From: Polyodon spathula
Lineage: Eukaryota; Chordata; Actinopteri; Acipenseriformes; Polyodontidae
Assembly (NCBI RefSeq): GCF_017654505.1
Contig: NC_054535.1
Span: forward strand, 45,265,664 to 45,329,663
Length of the DNA stretch: 64,000 nucleotides
Direction: 5' to 3'
Shown: positions 58,987 through 64,000 of the stretch, one piece after another
Position numbering within the stretch: the first letter of the stretch is position 1
Layout: each line of letters begins with the position of its first letter
Made by a program: the position numbers and the translations under genes
The notes under the pieces: generated by a model
The model's database searches: none
What the model was told of the DNA's origin: nothing
The model's input: only the letters and a program-made list of their open reading frames with translations

Positions 58987-60579
58987 GTAAAATAAATGAA
59001 TAAATACATTTTACACATGTCACACTCTATTACACAAATCACACTCTATTCGGCGTGTGCATAATGTTCTACACGTTTTCGCTGTGGTAATGTGTCAGTT
59101 CCTGGCAAATCCTGTCTAATGTTATAGCTGAAGTACATTAGATATGTTCAACACTTAAATTAAGAGTGAAACTAAAGAAAGTTTGAGACAAACGTGTTAG
59201 CAAGTGTCTTTCAAAATCTCGGGAATTAAAACAGTTTAACCTCTTGATAATGTCAGCTCCCCAACCCCCAACACTCACATGCTGTACACACAGACAAAGG
59301 TAAACACAGATACTCAAATGCAAAACTTAAAAAACATGACATGATTGCCGAGGGGTTTCAGTTCACCTCCCTGGACCGTGGTTCATTTTCCCCATGATTA
59401 CAGTTAGTGGCCTCATCTTACAATCCTGGCACACTGCACTGACTACTGCACTGAGTTGCACACACTTGACAAAAGGAAGTGAGAGGTATCATAGCATTGT
59501 ATTAGGATCACTGCAAGCTTTGTGCGGTATCTGGTGGTTGATAGTGTATCAGTATCTCGCTATCAGTTTTGAAGGCTGTTATTGAGCCAAATCCACAAGA
59601 CCATCCAGGCCGGGTCAGAAAAAGGAACATGGCGGATGAGGAACTGACCAACTGGCCGTGTCATTTGTTCTCCTTTTCCCACCCTGTAAGCATGGTCTTT
59701 GTCACAGCATTCATTTCCTGCTTGCTCTCCCCTTAAAATAAATTATTGCAGCAGTGTACCAAGATAGACAAGTTTAATGTACCATGCTTGCCTGTAGTCT
59801 ACCATGCTTTCACCAACTATAGCAAAGCAGTAAGTGCATATTGTAAACAAGGCAATATTACTGCACAGATTTACCATGGTCAATTTTTATAAGGGTCAAC
59901 CCTGTAAACTGTATTGTTATGATTAATTGTAATCAGTAATCATTCCGAATTAACAGTTAGACCAGCCTTAAGAATTTCTATACATGAAATGTAACTGGAG
60001 TGTAATTTAAACATTGCAAAGGAAAGAATGTCTTGTTTTTGGAGAACTATAAATATAAATACTAAATAACAAAATATTTGAAGTAATCGCTGAATATGCG
60101 GTAAGTATCATAACAGCTCTGGTTGTGTATTATTTGCATTTTAAAGGAGTTAATCCCTGTTTGTAACAAACGTAAGTAGATTGTGGATCAAGTTTGGTCT
60201 ACAATTTGTGTCTCATACATAATATATTCCTAAACATGAAATTACAGAATATATTAAAATGCACATTATTGTTACATGGCAGATACGGTATAAGGGATTC
60301 ATAGCTAAAGTCTTTATTTTATTCTTCTAGTGCACTTATAATAGAGTTTGGGTATTGCATGTATCTGAATAATCAATGCAACCATACATTTAAATCCAGA
60401 CCATTGATAAATGTTGTCTCGTAGTGCTCACAGTGGAAAGCTGTGCTAGTATTAGTTGACCTAAGTACTGTAGGAGAATGTTATGAAAATAATCTTTCAT
60501 TTTAATCAGCTGTGATTGTGCTGGAATGTTGCTGTGTGCAGAAAACTGCTTATTAATCTTCATGTATTTGCTGTCATAG
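58987..60579 (+). other. TBC1D9: TBC1D9 intron 8
   Basis: A 1.6-kb intron with no element recognised. Confidence 0.85.
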
Positions 60580-60730
60580 GCAAAAGAGTTTTTGAAAGAA
60601 CAGGCCTGGAAAAATCATTTTGCAGAGTATGGCCAGGGAGTGTGCATGTACCGGACAGAGAAGACCAAAGAGCTTGTACTGAAAGGCATTCCGGAGAACA
60701 TGAGGGGAGATCTTTGGCTTCTCTTCTCAG
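60580..60730 (+). CDS. TBC1D9: TBC1D9 exon 9 (start of TBC domain)
   Basis: It encodes residues about 477-526: [63 protein letters not shown] is motif A at the start of the TBC (Rab-GAP) domain; the catalytic IxxDxxR and YxQ motifs lie in exons outside the window. Phase 0 in, phase 1 out; donor GTAAGC. Confidence 0.95.
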
Positions 60731-61090
60731 GTAAGCAGGGTACTGTCTGCTCTGAACATCCATGTGCCCCTCGAAGCAGAGGCATGGGTGCTCAATGCTC
60801 GCTGGCATGCAGTAGTCTTTTTCCCCTCACACTAAACTGTGTGCCCTTTTTGTAATGTACTGTTTGAGTATCGCCTCCAATGCAACATACTTCCCAAATG
60901 CATCCATTTCAATGGCTTCGTCCTTAAATGTAGTGTAAAATACAATTCCCTGAAGCCTGTGCTGTAAATGTGGCTAGTCTTAGTTGATCATACACTTTTT
61001 TATGTTGAAGTCACACCATAAGATTAGTCTAGCGAAACAAAGTTCATGGAACAGGTTGAGCATGGGACTGCATCTATAAATATATATATA

Positions 61091-62405
61091 CAGTGGCTTG
61101 CAAAAGTATTCAGACCCCTGACCAATTCTCTCATATTACCGAATTACAAATGATACATTGAAATTTCATTCTGTTTGATATTTTATTTTTAAACACTGAC
61201 ACTCAGAATCAATTATTGTAAGGTGACATTGGTTTTATGTTGGGAAATATTTTTAAGAAAAATAAAAAACTGAAATATCTTGCTTGCATAAGTATTCAAC
61301 CCCTGTGCTGTTGAAGCTCCCAGTTTGCACCGATGAAAGAAATTGCCATAACGAGGACACAATTACCTTACCGTTGGCCTCCACCTGTGAACCATTAAAG
61401 TTGCTGTCACATTTTCTGGATAAAAACCCCACTGTTGAAGGATCATTTGTAAGGCTATGAATCTGAAGGAAAATGAAGACCAAAGAGCATTCTACAGAAG
61501 TTAGAGATAAAGTAATACAAATGCATAGATCAGGGAAAGGGTACAAAATAATATCCAAGTGTTTGGATATCCCAGTGAGCACAGTTGGATCAATAATCAG
61601 GAAGTGGCAGCTGCATCACACCACCCATGCACTCCCAAGAACAGGCCGTCCCTCAAAACTCTGCGCTGAAACAAGGAGGAGACTTGTGAGGGAAGCCAAA
61701 GAGAGGCCAACAATCACTTTGAAGAAGCTACAGAGTTCAGTGTCTGGGAGTGGAGTAATGGTGCACCAGTCAACCATATCAAGAGCTCTGCATAACACTG
61801 GCCTGTATGGGAGGGTGGCAAGAAAGAAGCCGTTACTCAAAAAGTACCATCTGAAAGCACGTCTGGAGTTTGCCAGAAAACATAAGAGTGACCCAGCTGC
61901 GATGTGGGAAAAGGTTTTGTGGTCAGATGAGACCAAGATAGAGCTTTTTGGCCAAAACTCAAAGCGCTACGTGTGGCGCAAACCTAACACTGCCAATGCC
62001 TCAAGACACACCATCCCTACAGTGAAGTATGGTGGTGGCAGCATCATGCTGTGGGGATGCTTCTTATCAGCAGGGACTGGGCATCTTGTTACAATTGACG
62101 GAAGAATGGATGGAGCAAAATACAGGAAAGTACTGCAAGAGAATCTGCTTCAGTCTGCTAAAAAACTGAAGCTTGGGAGGAAATTCACCTTTCAGCAGGA
62201 GAATGATCCCAAGCACAAGGCCAAAGCAACATTGGAGTGGCTCAAGAACAAAAAGGTGAATGTCCTACAGTGGCTCAGTCAAAGTCTTGATTTCAGTCCC
62301 ATTGAGAATCTGTGGCATTTGAAAATTGCGGTCCACAAGCGTCGTCCAACCAACCTGAACAACCTGGAGCAAATCTGCCAAGAAGAATGGGCCAAAATCA
62401 CTCCG
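61091..62405 (+). mobile_element. Tc1/mariner-like element C, 3' truncated
   Basis: The left end CAGTGGCTTGCAAAAGTATT follows TA and is a standard fish Tc1 terminus, with a subterminal repeat of GCATAAGTATTCAACCCC near 61285. The right end (ATACTTTTGCAAGCCACTG) is absent; similarity stops near 62403 within the transposase gene. Confidence 0.9.
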
Positions 62406-62519
62406 ATTATATATACTGTAAATGAGCCTTGCGGCTCAGGTTCATTTCGCCTTTCAAATATAGATCCAGACACAGGGATGGAGGTTTTTAAAGCACAGAT
62501 GCTCTATTTTTTTAAATAA
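61473..62519 (+). pseudogene. Tc1 transposase, long open frame, C-terminus replaced
   Basis: This is a 348-codon open frame. It has paired helix-turn-helix domains (residues about 1-110, with the GRPSK hook near 58), then the catalytic domain: LWSDETKIELFG with Asp152, QQENDPKHKA, and SPIENLW with Glu278. In Tc1 enzymes the second catalytic Asp begins DNDPKH; here that position is Glu243, so the triad is D-E-E. PSQSPDL is also changed to LSQSLDF, and one residue is missing after NLW. After AKITP (about residue 310) the usual C-terminus is replaced by unrelated codons read from adjoining sequence. It is almost certainly inactive despite the open frame. Confidence 0.88.
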
Positions 62520-62879
62520 TAAAAACAAAACAAAAACCTAGCTCTTAGGAGTGCTAACTGACACACACTGGAAAATACACTAATAAGCTGGACAGCTAAG
62601 CTGTTTACCGGATGAAAAAAAAAACACAACAAAAACAGTTTCACACAAAACACTCAAAAAGGCTTTCACTACCTTTTCTGTTATGGCTGTACATTCACTT
62701 CAGCAGCCTAGAACAGACCGGCTGCTTTCTTTAAATACCCTGCACCTAGCTCTAATTAACAAGGATAGCCAGGTGCAGGGGATAATTACTAAAAAAAACA
62801 ATTAACACAATAACACAATTACTGAAATCTAATCAGCCTCTGACCTGGGAGTTGTAGTCCTTTGCTCCCCAGGACTACA
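62424..62879 (-). mobile_element. LTR-like block, minus strand
   Basis: Read on the minus strand it starts TGTAGTCCTGGGGAGCAAAG and carries GGTATTTAAAGAAAGC (TATA-like, about 62735), a T-rich leader and a late TTATTATTTAAAAAA stretch, ending near GCAAGGCTCA. This layout suits an LTR. No target duplication matches and no coding region is attached. It adjoins the cut end of Tc1 element C. Confidence 0.45.
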
Positions 62880-62884
62880 CTTTC

Positions 62885-62888
<4 letters not shown>

Positions 62889-62965
<77 letters not shown>
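62889..62965 (+). repeat. (TA)n microsatellite
   Basis: About 38 TA units, followed by TGGATGGATG. Confidence 0.98.
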
Positions 62966-62967
<2 letters not shown>

Positions 62968-63023
62968 ATGGATGTACAGTTACAGGCAAACCTCGAAGCT
63001 GGGCAATTCGTGAATTGCCCGGG

Positions 63024-63150
63024 CAAAGTCTGAAATGAATCACAAATATCCTTCATTCCAGGTTTTTCCCAGGCAGATCTAGGAGTGCTCAACAATATCC
63101 AGTCAAAGTCTAAAATTAATCTCAAAGATCTTTCATTTTATATTTTCAGG
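63024..63150 (+). repeat. 80-bp tandem duplication
   Basis: CAAAGTCTGAAATGAATCAC at 63024 and CAAAGTCTAAAATTAATCTC at 63104 begin two similar units (also AATATCCTTCATT against AGATCTTTCATT). A short inverted repeat, GGGCAATTC-GT-GAATTGCCC, lies just before at 63001-63020. Origin unknown. Confidence 0.7.
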
Positions 63151-64000
63151 GGACAGAGACAGAGCTACGATTGAAGAGCTTGTTTGGTCTGCCTACCTGA
63201 GTAGCGTCACTCACTCACTCACTCATCTCATTCATAAAAACTACACAGGAAGTCAGTTTCAGAAAATAGGCATATATTTAAAAATTTATTTTTATTTATG
63301 ACATGACTATATCAAATATTTAAGAGATATATAATTTATTTGAAACAAATTATTAAAATCTAGATATGTATTGCGTACTTACACTCTCAGTCACTCCGCT
63401 GAGTACGCTGTCCAACTGCTTGTCATAAACACTGTCACTGCATCCATCTCTCTGATTGGACAGTTCAGTGCAACTCCTTATTATTATTGGTTGTTATTAC
63501 GTTATTAATAATGCTGTCCTTTTTATACTCAAGTGTCAGTGGGGTTTCTCATGTTAATTTTTGTTCCAGTGCTGTGTGTCTTCTAATTGCAGTCAAATGT
63601 ATATTTTTAGATACTGGATTTCAGTATGTGTTGTGCTTGGCTGTGAGAAGCCATGTGTGTTTTTTCTGCACCTCAGTTGAAGCCATCTGTGTTATGGTAA
63701 CGGCTTTCTCTGTCTCTGTGTTGGGTGTTTATTTTAAGCCTTTTGAATGCTAAGGGTTTTTCGTTTTACAGCTGTGAGTGCTCAAATGCTGTTTCAGAAA
63801 TCCATTACTGGAAAAAAACCCAGTAGATTGCTCTTTGTGTCATAAAAATGTATCCCAAGGGGTACTTGATTGGCAAAACCTGTGCCAATTGCACTAGGAT
63901 TCATTAATTACAGCTTTTGAAAATAAAACATAAGCGGAGGAAGGAAAGCAAAAGTTGATATTAAAATGAGGTGGTTATTTAAATGTAGTTCATTCTCTTT

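Larger units (their letters stand above)
60731..64000 (+). other. TBC1D9: TBC1D9 intron 9 (to window end)
   Basis: The expected next exon (Gly, then an AIN-like start) is not found. The intron holds Tc1-like element C, an LTR-like block in reverse, a TA microsatellite and an 80-base tandem duplication. From 63250 to the end, an ORF of 88 residues (63487-63753) is hydrophobic and Cys-rich without family features, so I do not call it a gene. Confidence 0.75.

Noticed and set aside
61616..61936. 106-codon minus-strand frame
   Set aside because: It is an antisense shadow of the Tc1 transposase in element C.
63150..63195. Exon-like stretch after TTTTCAG reading GDRDRATIEELVWSAYLSS
   Set aside because: It does not resemble the expected next TBC1D9 exon (Gly, then AIN-like start) and has no good donor. 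It lies beside a tandem duplication of repeat origin.
63487..63753. 88-codon hydrophobic, Cys-rich frame near the window end
   Set aside because: Composition follows a T-rich intron, and no family motif or splice context was seen.

Overview
This window is vertebrate nuclear DNA, most likely from a ray-finned fish. It has spliced genes with GT/AG introns and long AT-rich non-coding stretches. Its mobile elements are typical of fish and amphibians: Tc1/mariner, piggyBac, Harbinger, hAT, DIRS, CR1 and LTR elements. The CR1 copies and the low gene density suggest an early-branching lineage such as sturgeon or paddlefish; that placement is inference only. No bacterial-type operon, CRISPR array, rRNA or tRNA gene was seen.

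Two genes lie on the + strand. The first is the 3' end of RNF150, a transmembrane PA-domain/RING-H2 E3 ubiquitin ligase: three coding exons (425-521, 1494-1704, 19637-19755), the last two separated by a 17.9-kb intron, then a probable 3'UTR of about 5.9 kb ending near 25.7 kb. The second is the 5' half of TBC1D9, a GRAM/TBC Rab-GAP family protein: exons 1-9 (41570-60730), which encode about 526 residues up to the start of the TBC domain. The rest of TBC1D9 lies beyond the window. Gene order and orientation match the human RNF150-TBC1D9 neighbourhood. The paralogous pair RNF130-TBC1D9B lies together elsewhere in the human genome, so this is one side of an old paralogon.

The large RNF150 intron is a transposon graveyard. 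From 3561 to 8669 there is a 5.1-kb element with perfect 26-bp terminal inverted repeats and a CTA target duplication. It carries Harbinger-like gene remnants and contains hAT, LTR-like and CR1 debris. A TTAA-flanked piggyBac-type element follows (8871-9488), then a possible LTR (10631-11273). From about 13751 to 18739 lies a DIRS-type (tyrosine-recombinase) retrotransposon with inverted terminal repeats and an internal complementary region. It is interrupted by a dead Tc1-like element and a CR1 copy.

The intergenic region (25.7-40.7 kb) holds an antisense non-LTR retrotransposon fragment, a fish dispersed repeat and a complete but dead Tc1-like element set between TA microsatellites. TBC1D9 intron 1 holds a TTAA MITE, a long inverted repeat made of hAT coding sequence and a pogo/Tigger-like MITE. 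Intron 2 holds a solo LTR with target duplication. Intron 9 holds a Tc1 transposase with a long open frame but a substituted catalytic residue and a replaced C-terminus. All host genes look ordinary; the unusual structures are in the mobile elements.
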